A stretch of DNA of 64,000 nt. Origin: Dinoroseobacter sp034111085 (GTDB lineage Bacteria; Pseudomonadota; Alphaproteobacteria; Rhodobacterales; Rhodobacteraceae). Location of the stretch: positions 1-64,000 of the forward strand of contig JAWUXZ010000062.1 in NCBI GenBank assembly GCA_034111085.1, given 5' to 3'. Made by a program: the position numbers and the translations under genes. Below are positions 25,321-33,513 of the stretch, one piece after another (position 1 is the first letter of the stretch; every line of letters begins with the position of its first letter). The notes beneath the pieces were generated by a model. It ran no database searches, was not told where the DNA came from, and worked only from the letters and a program-made list of their open reading frames with translations.

Positions 25321-25745
25321 TACTTTACCTCGATGCCCATAGAACGGGCAGAGCCCAGGATGATCTTCATCGCGCCTTCGATATCGGTCGCCGACAGATC
25401 TTTCATCTTCGCTTCCGCAATCTCACGGACCTGCGAAAGTGTGACGTGGCCAACAACTTCGCGCGATGGCGTTTTTGCACCGGACTTCAGCTTGGCGGCC
25501 TTCTTCAGGTAATAAGACGCAGGTGGCGTCTTGATTTCCATCGTGAAGGACTTGTCCTGATAATAGGTGATCACGGTTGGGCAGGGCGCGCCCGGCTCCA
25601 GATCAGCAGTCTTCGCATTGAACGCTTTACAGAATTCCATGATGTTGATGCCGCGTTGACCCAACGCCGGACCCACTGGGGGCGACGGGTTGGCTTTGCC
25701 TGCGGGCACTTGCAGCTTCATGCTGCCAATGAGTTTCTTGGCCAT
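25320..25745 (-). CDS. rplK: 50S ribosomal protein L11
   Basis: 141 residues; part of the GTPase-associated centre. Motifs: the Pro-rich linker PAGKANPSPPVGPALGQRG, NIMEFCKAFNAKT, and the RNA-binding C-terminal domain with VREIAEAKMKDLSATDIEGA in pieces. A 100-bp spacer separates it from nusG and holds a perfect palindrome at 25771-25786. Confidence 0.98.
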   Translation of the reverse strand: MAKKLIGSMKLQVPAGKANPSPPVGPALGQRGINIMEFCKAFNAKTADLEPGAPCPTVITYYQDKSFTMEIKTPPASYYLKKAAKLKSGAKTPSREVVGHVTLSQVREIAEAKMKDLSATDIEGAMKIILGSARSMGIEVK

Positions 25746-25770
25746 GTGGCCTCTCCTTCTTGTCCATACC

Positions 25771-25786
25771 TCGGGACGCGTCCCGA
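25771..25786. other. Perfect palindrome between nusG and rplK
   Basis: TCGGGACGCGTCCCGA is self-complementary over 16 bases and can form a 6-bp stem with a CGCG loop ahead of rplK. Possible leader structure or mRNA processing point. Confidence 0.5.
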
Positions 25787-25845
25787 AATCTTACGTGTCG
25801 TGGTACGGTTTAGGCGCGCGCGGGCGCCGCCCCTCCCACGAAGGA

Positions 25846-26379
25846 TCACGAGGTCTTGGTGACCTGCGTGAATTCCAGCTCGACCGGGGTCGCCCGGCCA
25901 AAAATACTTACCGTCACTTTCAGACGGCTTGCGTTCTCATCAACGTCCTCGACCATGCCCGAGAAGCCCTCAAAGGGTCCGTCGGTCACGCTCACATTTT
26001 CGCCAACTTCGAATGAGATCAGGCTGCGTGGTGCTTCCTGGCCTTCCTCAAGCCGGTTCAGAATGGAGTTCACTTCCGAGTCGCGCATCGGCATCGGCCG
26101 ACCTTGCGGACCCAGAAAACCAGTGACGCGATTGATAGAGTTGATCAGGTGGTAGCACCGATCCGTCATTTCCATCCGCACAAGTACATAACCGGGCATA
26201 TAGCGCCGCTCAGCGGTCACTTTCTTGCCACGACGGATTTCGAGCACCTCTTCAGTGGGCACCAAAACCTCTTCAATCTCGTCCTCAAGGCCGTTTTCTT
26301 CGACCGAGTGCCGGATCTGTTCGGCGATCTTCTTCTCGAAGTTCGACAGGACGCTGACCGAGTACCACCGTTTCGCCAT
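25846..26379 (-). CDS. nusG: Transcription termination/antitermination factor NusG
   Basis: 177 residues with the NGN domain (RWYSVSVLSNFEKKIAEQI, RRYMPGYVLVRMEMTD, VTGFLGP) and a C-terminal KOW domain (GENVSVTDGPFEGFSGMVED). It binds RNA polymerase clamp and couples it to Rho or to ribosomal protein S10. It lies 185 bp after secE, a longer spacer than usual for this pair. Confidence 0.98.
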   Translation of the reverse strand: MAKRWYSVSVLSNFEKKIAEQIRHSVEENGLEDEIEEVLVPTEEVLEIRRGKKVTAERRYMPGYVLVRMEMTDRCYHLINSINRVTGFLGPQGRPMPMRDSEVNSILNRLEEGQEAPRSLISFEVGENVSVTDGPFEGFSGMVEDVDENASRLKVTVSIFGRATPVELEFTQVTKTS

Positions 26380-26527
26380 GTTGCCCGTTATCCTGCTCTG
26401 CGTGCGCTAGCCTTAAAGGCCGCGATATTTCAAGGTCTTAACTCTAGCACCCAAACACAAAACAGCGTGCCGTCCGAATCGGGGCACGCGGTCATGTCAG
26501 AGTAGGGGTGTGCATTAGCGCCCGAAC

Positions 26528-26561
26528 CGCTTTTGTTCAAGGGCCAAAGGCCGCAAAAGCG
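26528..26561 (-). other. Hairpin between secE and nusG
   Basis: CGCTTTTG / CAAAAGCG (26528-26535, 26554-26561) encloses a smaller GGCC stem, starting 4 bp after secE. There is no T-run, so it may end or process part of the secE transcript before nusG. The rest of the 185-bp spacer also holds CGTGCC/GGCACG; I could not define a promoter. Confidence 0.45.
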
Positions 26562-26564
26562 CGT

Positions 26565-26759
26565 CTAGAACGAGCCAAGGACAAACTGCAAGCCCTGACG
26601 GATCGTAAAATCCACGAAGAAAAAGAAAATCGCGGCCAGCAGGGCCATGGCTAATACCATCAAGGTGGTCGTGACCAATTCACGGCGGGATGGCCAGACG
26701 ACCTTAGCGACCTCCGAGCGGACCTGTTGCAGGAACTGGAGCGGGTTGGTGGTGGCCAT
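26565..26759 (-). CDS. secE: Preprotein translocase subunit SecE
   Basis: A 64-residue, single-helix SecE as in most non-enteric bacteria. The amphipathic segment QQVRSEVAKVVWPSRRELV with the conserved VWPSR precedes one membrane helix (MVLAMALLAAIFFFFVDF). It clamps SecY in the inner-membrane translocon. It precedes nusG as in most bacteria. Confidence 0.96.
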   Translation of the reverse strand: MATTNPLQFLQQVRSEVAKVVWPSRRELVTTTLMVLAMALLAAIFFFFVDFTIRQGLQFVLGSF

Positions 26760-26854
26760 GCTGGATCGTCCTATCGAAATATAAGTGTTAGGGGGCAGAT
26801 ACGCGAGCCGCGGGCCGATTTCAAGACGTGTGGTCCCGCCTCTCGCGTCCGTGC

Positions 26855-27148
26855 TTACCGTGTGCGCAGTAGCCCGTCTGGATCGCGTTTTATCCCCCCC
26901 GCAATCTCAGGCATCACAGGCTTCGGGAGCGGGCCAAACTCGAGCGCAACTGCATTGTCCACCATTTGCTCAGCGGATCAAGGAACGACGCCTGCGCACG
27001 CGCCCTGATAACAATCGCGCCAACCTTCATTGGTGAATCGTATGTCGCTGGGGTCCATCACGCCTGTAGCGTCATACTTGACTGACAATATCCCCATCGC
27101 TCGGGGCGAGTGCAGCAGTGCGACCAATCCGGTTTGTCCGACAACGCT
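26855..27148 (-). pseudogene. Interrupted coding-like reading frame between tRNA-Trp and secE
   Basis: The 466-bp gap 26760-27225 has no intact gene. One minus-strand frame (27148 down to a TAA at 26855-26857) reads like protein, including LSVKYDATGVMDPSDIRF and LEFGPLPKPVMPEIAGG, and ends KRDPDGLLRTR. It is split by an in-frame TGA at 26978-26980. I do not recognise the family. It may be a decayed gene, which would fit the broken tuf copy nearby, or chance. Confidence 0.35.
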
Positions 27149-27223
27149 TCATGCGAAAGGCTAAAAATCTGCGCTGCGATAGTTACGCAATTCAGATGCC
27201 GATTTTCGGGGATTTGGAGGTCT

Positions 27224-27299
27224 TGGCAGGGGCTGAGGGACTCGACCCCACGACCCTCGGTTTTGGAGACCGCTGCTCTCCCAACTGAGCTAAACCCCT
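27224..27299 (-). tRNA. trnW: tRNA-Trp (anticodon CCA)
   Basis: A 76-nt cloverleaf with encoded 3' CCA: 7-bp acceptor stem (AGGGGTT / AGCCCCT, one G-U), GCTC/GAGC D-stem, anticodon loop CTCCAAA with anticodon CCA, and a T-arm. It sits ahead of secE-nusG, its usual place. Departures from a standard tRNA: position 27 G faces A at 43, U50 faces U64 in the T-stem, and position 54 is G (loop GTCGAGT) where T54 is almost invariant. It may still work, but the changes are unusual for a gene that is normally single-copy. Confidence 0.88.
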
Positions 27300-27427
27300 A
27301 AGACCAGTCGCTGGCTAGCGCCTCTCGTCGGGGAAATCAAGCAGCCATTTGTCAGTTTGCCCGCAGAAATGAAAAAGAGCTGCCTCAGGCGATCCATTCT
27401 TTTTGGCAGTCTTGTCAGACCGTTAGG

Positions 27428-27613
27428 TTAAAGCATGATTTTCGAGGCCACGCCGACACCAACGGTGCGGACACCTTCGTCTTTGGTGAGGAATTAGGGA
27501 ATGCTGACCCGACGCCCGATCAGGATGTGCTCGCGGGTCTGTGGCATTCGACATGAGCGTAGTGACGCGTAATCCTGACATTCGCCAAACTGCTTCGTGA
27601 TCGCCGCTGTCGA
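27428..27613 (-). pseudogene. tuf: Remnant of a tuf (EF-Tu) gene
   Basis: The minus strand carries, in order and in one frame, three scraps of EF-Tu. TAAITKQFG (27584-27610) is the helix after the P-loop. MPQTREHILIGRRVSIP (27497-27547) is the conserved MPQTREHILLGRQVGIP of domain 1. VRTVGVGVASKIML before a TAA (27428-27430) is the C-terminal GRTVGAGVV(A/S)KII. Everything between is deleted and a TAA stop (27494-27496) interrupts the frame. A tuf gene normally precedes tRNA-Trp, secE and nusG in this group, so this is that copy reduced to under 200 bp. The bases between it and the tRNA (27302-27427) hold nothing I recognise. Confidence 0.85.
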
Positions 27614-27614
27614 C

Positions 27615-28229
27615 TTAGGCTGGCGCTGTCTCAGGGCGCGCGGAGGGGCGCTCTTGTGCGGCAGCGGGCAACTCGGGGGCACCGGGAACGGGTCCGGGTG
27701 CCTCGCCAAACCATTCTCGATTATTCAACAGGTATTTCTCAATCGCCAACGCGGCGTTCTCGACGAGGTTCTGCAACTGCTGCTCTTTGGTGCGCGTCAG
27801 GCCCGAACCAATCAGGGTCCCGCCTGAGAGGCTTTCGAGAATGGTCAACTGGTGTGGGCGTTCGGTCAGTTTCCCGCCCGCGGCATCATCCCAAACTCGC
27901 ACCGAAATAATCAGTGCCGATTTTGGCGAGGCGACCAGAGGCACGCCCGGCAACGCGAGAATATATCCGTCGATGGAAATACCAAGGTGGTAAAACTTGT
28001 CGCCCTCGTAGCGCCCGAGGCGACGATCAACCTGTTCAACCAGTGCTGCCTGCAATTCTTCCGGCTCCGCATTGCGCGAGAACGGACCCTTGGTCACGTT
28101 TTCTGCGACCACCACATTATGGCCAAGACGGAAATCACCGAGATCTTCGGGTACGCCCAACTCGGCTCCGCTGCGCGAACACGCGCCAACCAGCGCGCAT
28201 AGAATAGCCAATTGCAGAATCGTCTTCAT
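27615..28229 (-). CDS. Putative lipoprotein
   Basis: 204 residues with a lipoprotein signal (MKTILQLAILCALVGAC; lipobox VGAC, lipidated Cys17). The mature part has DLGDFRLGHNVVVAENVTKGPFSR in pieces, a beta-rich core (GYILALPGVPLVASPKSALII) and a disordered Pro/Ala-rich tail. No named domain recognised; envelope location is inferred. The stop at 27615 directly abuts the tuf remnant, so its last codons may lie at the deletion junction. Confidence 0.78.
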   Translation of the reverse strand: MKTILQLAILCALVGACSRSGAELGVPEDLGDFRLGHNVVVAENVTKGPFSRNAEPEELQAALVEQVDRRLGRYEGDKFYHLGISIDGYILALPGVPLVASPKSALIISVRVWDDAAGGKLTERPHQLTILESLSGGTLIGSGLTRTKEQQLQNLVENAALAIEKYLLNNREWFGEAPGPVPGAPELPAAAQERPSARPETAPA

Positions 28230-28289
28230 GCTCGCCCCCGAAGTGTTCTTACATCCAGATACAAAACCAGAAGGCTTAGCGCAACGCAG

Positions 28290-29483
28290 CTATGGGCAAA
28301 TACGCCGAAGCGCTTGCCATTCGCGTCTGCTAAGCACCGGGCTTTGCGCCTGTGCGCCGCTGCGCCGCCCCGCTTCTGCCGCAGCCTGAACCCGGTCGCG
28401 CAGCGCAGGATGGGTGCTGAAATGCTGGACCAACCCTTCTTGATCGCCATACAGGTCTCGCAAACGCTGGAAAAACACCCCAAGTGCTTCGGGCGGCAGA
28501 CCTGCCTGCACCATTAAGTCGGTGGCATAAACATCCGCAGCAGTCTCAGCCGATTGCGAATAGCTCGCCTCGATCAACTGATTGGCAAGAAACAAGGCAA
28601 CGGTCCCACCTGCGAAATCCCCGAACACGAGGCCCAGCACACCAATCGATCCCGCAGACCGCAGCGCCCCCCGCGCCGGATCACGCGCCGCCACATGCCC
28701 CATCTCGTGGGCGAGAACAGCCGCAACCTCCTCGGGCGTTTCGGCCGCCTCGATCAGGCCGGAGAACAACACCACATGCCCGCCGGGCAGCGCAAAGGCG
28801 TTTACCATCTGGTGCTCAAGCACATGAACCGTCAGCGGATACGGAAAGGTCGTGTGTTTCGCCAAGCGCGCGGTCATCTTTTCAAGCGCTTGCTGGCCCT
28901 CAGGGAGTTCGCAAATCCGCACGCCGTCGCCCCCGTCTTGATCAAGCGCCACGCGAATTTGCTCGAACGTCACATCGCCCAGCGCTTTCTCACCATCAGG
29001 TGGAAGGAAACGAGCAAGTTGGTCCGCCATCACTGGAATCAGCACAAATAAGATCAGGGCAACCGACGCGACAGCAGCTAAAGACAATCCCAGCAACCGC
29101 TTACGCATACCAGGAACGGGCGGAGGGGCAGATTTCGCGGGGCTGGCAAAAGCAATTGCGTCGGCCAGATGTGGCTGACTTGCGGGAATATAAAGCCGCT
29201 GCGGACTACCATCGATCAGCGCCAACACAACGCCCGCCTTTTCTGTCCCGCCAGCTTGGTCGGGCACGCGGCGCAGGTCAGCAAGGTGCCAACGCACGGG
29301 CGTGCCCTCCGACGGGGTCAGCGACAAAAACACTCCCTCGAACCTCAATTCCACCCGGCGCGGAGTCGGCGTTTCGCCATCGAAGTAATCCACAAAAACT
29401 TCCGGTTCCTGCGCCACGGTATCCGAATTATCTGCCTTTACGGCCCCCCAAGGCGTATTGGCGTCGCCGCGGTCATCCGTCAT
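28290..29483 (-). CDS. M48-family zinc metallopeptidase
   Basis: A 397-residue membrane-anchored peptidase. The N-terminal ~125 residues are cytoplasmic-type, followed by a transmembrane helix (about 129-153) and a periplasmic M48 domain. The zinc site is HEMGH (His259, Glu260, His263), with the third ligand in SAETAADVYA near 310. The Ste24/HtpX-like relatives and the YcaL/BepA group degrade misfolded envelope proteins. It overlaps the upstream DUF898 gene by 4 nt, so the two are coupled and may act on the same envelope process. Confidence 0.9.
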   Translation of the reverse strand: MTDDRGDANTPWGAVKADNSDTVAQEPEVFVDYFDGETPTPRRVELRFEGVFLSLTPSEGTPVRWHLADLRRVPDQAGGTEKAGVVLALIDGSPQRLYIPASQPHLADAIAFASPAKSAPPPVPGMRKRLLGLSLAAVASVALILFVLIPVMADQLARFLPPDGEKALGDVTFEQIRVALDQDGGDGVRICELPEGQQALEKMTARLAKHTTFPYPLTVHVLEHQMVNAFALPGGHVVLFSGLIEAAETPEEVAAVLAHEMGHVAARDPARGALRSAGSIGVLGLVFGDFAGGTVALFLANQLIEASYSQSAETAADVYATDLMVQAGLPPEALGVFFQRLRDLYGDQEGLVQHFSTHPALRDRVQAAAEAGRRSGAQAQSPVLSRREWQALRRICP

Positions 29484-30655
29484 ATCGCGGCGCCCACATC
29501 GAGGGCCTCGGCAAACCCACCCGCATCGACGGATTCGTCGCGTGCGCGCTGCGCGAACCGGGTCAGCGCATGAGGATCTTCAATCTCAAGCGTCTCGGAA
29601 TAGTGCTCCAGCAATGGCAAGCGGATGAACACTTGCATCAACACATCCCAGAACACGAAGATGGCGAAATACCCCAAAAGCCCCAAAGGGATGGCGAGCC
29701 AAGGCGACATCTCTTCTAAGCTTTCAGCCCCGCCGGCAGCAAAGAAAACGCTAACGACTGCGGTTACCACAATGGCAGAAACAGCACTGAGGATCATACT
29801 GATCGCCAAGCCGCCCAGCAGATATATACCTAAAACGCGCGGTGTACGTGGCGCGGAACTGAGCGCGACCATGTCGCCGATCTGCTTTTGGGAGGTAAGG
29901 TAGCGGAACGCGGCCACTTTGTAATGCACCCACCCAACTGCTGTCAGCGGGACAGTCAGCAACATTCCACCGATCGCGGCCGGATATTCTTGGGTCGCGC
30001 CATAAAACCCGAACGCGAGTGTCGCCCACAAACTCAGCAGCGCTGGCAACGCAGGCGGGAATAACCGATACCACTTGCCACCTTGGGTCAGCCGCGCCGT
30101 TCCGAACCACGTTCGGTTGGTGCGAAACCTCTCTAGCTGGAAGGTCATCAACGGCCAGAGCGCGCCGAGGCTGATGATCGTCAAAACCCACATGAATATC
30201 GCAAACGCCGAATAGCGCCATGCGGCAGGCTCCAACCCGAACCGGATGCCGCGCCAGCGAGTGCGGGCAAGGATATAGCGGCGCGCGCGGTATTGCGCGA
30301 AGAACAGGATCGGGATGACTGCAATGAAGCTGATCGCGTAGGCGGCAAAGTTATCGTTCAGCAAGGTAAAGCTGAAGAACATCAAGATCAGGTTAAAAAC
30401 CCCGATATAGAAAGACAGGAAAACCACTGCGATCAGGAAGCCGAGCAATTTTTCGAGCGCCTCGCCAGTATACTCCAGCGGATGCCCACCGGGGCGGATC
30501 GCCGACCAATACCAACGCCGCAACCGCGTTTTCATCCAGAAACGGTAGATGCCAAGGGTCAGGACCGTAAAAATGCTCAGCTTCAACCCAAAGCTAAATA
30601 GCGCGCTGCGATCACCGAGAAATTCTGTTTTCAGCGGCAACGACATCCCGGTCAC
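29480..30655 (-). CDS. DUF898 (YjgN-like) membrane protein
   Basis: 391 residues, with about eight to ten membrane helices and the DUF898 marks FSFGLKLSIFTVLTLGIYRFW near the start, YRARRYILARTRWRGIRFGL in the middle, and FRTNRTWFGTARL. The function of the family is unknown. The frame starts with GTG at 30655 overlapping the parC stop; an ATG three codons later (30646) is an equally good start. It lies between parC and the M48 peptidase in one operon. Confidence 0.87.
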   Translation of the reverse strand: MTGMSLPLKTEFLGDRSALFSFGLKLSIFTVLTLGIYRFWMKTRLRRWYWSAIRPGGHPLEYTGEALEKLLGFLIAVVFLSFYIGVFNLILMFFSFTLLNDNFAAYAISFIAVIPILFFAQYRARRYILARTRWRGIRFGLEPAAWRYSAFAIFMWVLTIISLGALWPLMTFQLERFRTNRTWFGTARLTQGGKWYRLFPPALPALLSLWATLAFGFYGATQEYPAAIGGMLLTVPLTAVGWVHYKVAAFRYLTSQKQIGDMVALSSAPRTPRVLGIYLLGGLAISMILSAVSAIVVTAVVSVFFAAGGAESLEEMSPWLAIPLGLLGYFAIFVFWDVLMQVFIRLPLLEHYSETLEIEDPHALTRFAQRARDESVDAGGFAEALDVGAAI

Positions 30656-32967
30656 GTAAACCGATTATCGCGAGGAAAGCCGCGAGGTGCCATACGGCCT
30701 GTGCCTGCGCGTTTGCCCATCCACTCGTCCAGCTCGGGCTGCTGCACTGTACGCGTACGGCCTGCCGGATCGTGCCAAGTCAGGCCGTCGGCCAGCGTAA
30801 GGCATTTCAGATCGACCAGCCCACCATCTTTGTATTTCTGCAAGCGCACGCCCTTGCCGCGCGCCATCTCCGGCAACTCGTCCAGCGCGAAGACCAGAAG
30901 TTTGCGGTTCTCGCCAACCACAGCAAGATGGTCGCCCGTTACAGGACGCCAAACCAGTGCCTTTACGCCGTCTTTGACGTTCAACACCTGCTTGCCCGCG
31001 CGGGTCTGCGCAACGATCTCGGCCTCCGGCACCCGGAACCCATCACCAGCAGTCGAAGCCATGATCAAATGACCGCCCGGCAAATGAACGCGTAGGCCGA
31101 TCATTTCCACCTCGTTCGGAAGATCGACCATCAAGCGCACCGGCTCGCCCATCCCGCGCCCACCGGGCAAGTTAGCGCAAGCCAGCGTATAAATGCGCCC
31201 GTTGGACCCAAGAATCAGAAGCTTGTCGGTTGTTTCCGCCTTGATGAAATATCGGCTTTCATCGCCGTCTTTGAACTTCAGCGTCTCTGGGCCTGCGTTG
31301 TGGCCCTTGAGTGCACGTATCCAGCCCATCTTGGAACAGACAACCGTGATCGGCTCGCGCTCGATCATGTCCTCGGCGCTGACTTCGGCCACTTCGCCCA
31401 TGACCGCAAAGGTCGTGCGCCGCGCGCCACCTTTGCTGGTCTTGCCAAACGCCTTGCGGGTTTCCTTCAACTGCTCGGAAATCTGATCCCATTGCAGATC
31501 GCCAGACGCCAGCAGGCCATCGAGGTTCGCGCGTTCGGCCATTAGCTTATCACGCTCGGCAATCAGTTCCATCTCTTCGAGCCGCCGCAAACTGCGCAGC
31601 CGCATGTTCAGGATCGCTTCTGCCTGCACATCGGTCAACTCGCCCGAGCCAGGACGCGGCGAGACATAATCCCGCTCGTCCATCGCACGCACGAAATCCT
31701 GCGCCCAGTTTTCACGCATCAGCGCGTCTTTAGGCCCGTCGTCATAGCGGATGATGTCGATCAAACGGTCGAGGTTCAGAAACGCGATCAGGAAGCCTTC
31801 GAGTACCTCAAGACGGTGATCGATCTTGTCCAGACGGTGTTGCGAGCGGCGGATCAAAACCTCGCGCCGATGATCGAGGAACGCGCGCAGCACCTCTTTC
31901 ATGCTGCAAACCTGCGGCGTACGCCCGTCAATCAACACGTTCATATTCAGAGAGAACCGCACCTCAAGATCGCACAACCGAAACAGCGTGCCCATCAGCA
32001 ACTCCGGGTCCACGGTTTTTGAGCGCGGCTCCAGCACGATTCGAATATCGTCAGCGCTCTCATCGCGCACATCGGCGAGGATCGGCACTTTCTTCAATTG
32101 GATCAGCTCGGCCATCTTCTCAATCAGACGCGATTTTGGCACCTGATAAGGGATCTCGGTCACGATGATCTGCCACTGACCCCGCCCAAGGTCCTCGATC
32201 TCGTAGCGCGAGCGTAAGCGGAAGGCGCCTCGCCCAGTACGATAAGCCTCAGCAATATTCTCGGGCGGCTCTACAATCACACCACCACCGGGAAAGTCTG
32301 GGCCGGGGATGTGTTTCAGAAGTGTCTCGTCGCGGGCATCCGGGTTCTTGATCAGATGCAAGCAGGCAAGGATCAACTCGTCGAGGTTATGGGGCGGGAT
32401 GTTCGTCGCCATGCCAACCGCAATACCGCTCGAACCATTGGCGAGCAGGTTCGGGAAGGCGGCAGGCAGCACTTCAGGCTCTTGCAGGGTGCCATCATAG
32501 TTATCGCGGAAATCGACGGCGTTCTCGGCGAGGCCTTCCATCAAAGCCTCAGCCGCTTCGGTCAGGCGCGCTTCGGTATAGCGCGATGCAGCTGGGTTAT
32601 CGCCATCAACATTGCCGAAATTACCTTGCCCATCGACGAGCGGATAGCGGACGTTAAAATCCTGCGCCAATCGCGCCATAGCATCATAAATCGCGGCGTC
32701 GCCATGGGGGTGATAGTTGCCCATCACATCGCCGCTGATCTTGGCAGACTTGCGGAAGCCCCCGGTGGGCGACAGCCGCAATTCGCGCATCGCAAACATG
32801 ATCCGGCGGTGCACAGGTTTCAGCCCGTCACGCGCATCCGGCAAGGCTCGGTGCATGATCGTCGACAATGCATATTGCAGATAGCGCTCGCCAATGGCCC
32901 GGCGCAGTGGCTCGGACAGCGTCTCAGGCTCGTCTGGCAATGAAGGGTCTTTGGGCGCATCGGTCAT
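30652..32967 (-). CDS. parC: DNA topoisomerase IV subunit A
   Basis: 771 residues; cuts and rejoins DNA to separate replicated chromosomes, with ParE. The N-terminal breakage domain holds the catalytic Tyr130 in AASRYTEARL, and the C-terminal domain has beta-pinwheel repeats. The QRDR reads HPHGDAAIYDAM: the residue equal to E. coli Ser80 is Ala and Glu84 is Asp. It is the first gene of a run of overlapping genes with DUF898 and the M48 peptidase. Confidence 0.95.
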   Translation of the reverse strand: MTDAPKDPSLPDEPETLSEPLRRAIGERYLQYALSTIMHRALPDARDGLKPVHRRIMFAMRELRLSPTGGFRKSAKISGDVMGNYHPHGDAAIYDAMARLAQDFNVRYPLVDGQGNFGNVDGDNPAASRYTEARLTEAAEALMEGLAENAVDFRDNYDGTLQEPEVLPAAFPNLLANGSSGIAVGMATNIPPHNLDELILACLHLIKNPDARDETLLKHIPGPDFPGGGVIVEPPENIAEAYRTGRGAFRLRSRYEIEDLGRGQWQIIVTEIPYQVPKSRLIEKMAELIQLKKVPILADVRDESADDIRIVLEPRSKTVDPELLMGTLFRLCDLEVRFSLNMNVLIDGRTPQVCSMKEVLRAFLDHRREVLIRRSQHRLDKIDHRLEVLEGFLIAFLNLDRLIDIIRYDDGPKDALMRENWAQDFVRAMDERDYVSPRPGSGELTDVQAEAILNMRLRSLRRLEEMELIAERDKLMAERANLDGLLASGDLQWDQISEQLKETRKAFGKTSKGGARRTTFAVMGEVAEVSAEDMIEREPITVVCSKMGWIRALKGHNAGPETLKFKDGDESRYFIKAETTDKLLILGSNGRIYTLACANLPGGRGMGEPVRLMVDLPNEVEMIGLRVHLPGGHLIMASTAGDGFRVPEAEIVAQTRAGKQVLNVKDGVKALVWRPVTGDHLAVVGENRKLLVFALDELPEMARGKGVRLQKYKDGGLVDLKCLTLADGLTWHDPAGRTRTVQQPELDEWMGKRAGTGRMAPRGFPRDNRFT

Positions 32968-33092
32968 CTAGCCGGGTGTAGCCGCGCTTTTGGAGGGCGG
33001 CAAGAAGTGGCGGGAACCTGCCGCCCCATTTCCCCGTTTATCCACAGGAGTCTGCATTTACCTTATGGTCAACGGCACGAAAGGAACACGCC

Positions 33093-33461
33093 ATGAAGAC
33101 GTTACTTCTGTTGACAGCAAGCCTCTGCGTGGCGGTTTTCGGCACTATGGTCGTTTGGCCCGCGAGCGATGATCGCATCAGCGCGATTCGTGCGCCTTTG
33201 TCAGACGCGGCCTCAGCGCCAGCAGCCTACATCGTACCGCCAAGCGCAATGAACACAGCGGTTATCACAGGTCAGCGCGTCAATTTCCGCAGCGGTCCTT
33301 CACCCTACTTCAAAATCCACTACGCAATGTCTTTTGGATCGGTGGTGGAAGTGCTGTCAGAACCCGATACAAACTGGGTGGAGTTGCGCGACCTGTCCAC
33401 TGGCCAAGTCGGATTCATGGCAGCCACCTATGTCTTGAAAGACGCAGCCACTAACGGCTGA
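33093..33461 (+). CDS. Exported SH3-domain protein
   Basis: 122 residues: an N-terminal hydrophobic signal/anchor (LLLLTASLCVAVFGTMVV), a ~30-residue linker, then a bacterial SH3 domain (VITGQRVNFRSGPSPYFKI, GSVVEVLSEPDTNWVELRD, VGFMAATYVL). Such domains often bind cell wall peptide. AAAGGA precedes the ATG. It is a good candidate for a periplasmic peptidoglycan-associated protein. Confidence 0.85.
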   Translation: MKTLLLLTASLCVAVFGTMVVWPASDDRISAIRAPLSDAASAPAAYIVPPSAMNTAVITGQRVNFRSGPSPYFKIHYAMSFGSVVEVLSEPDTNWVELRDLSTGQVGFMAATYVLKDAATNG

Positions 33462-33513
33462 TCGGGACATTTTGCTCTTTTCGCCATGCATCAGTGGTCG
33501 TATCTGCGAGCCT

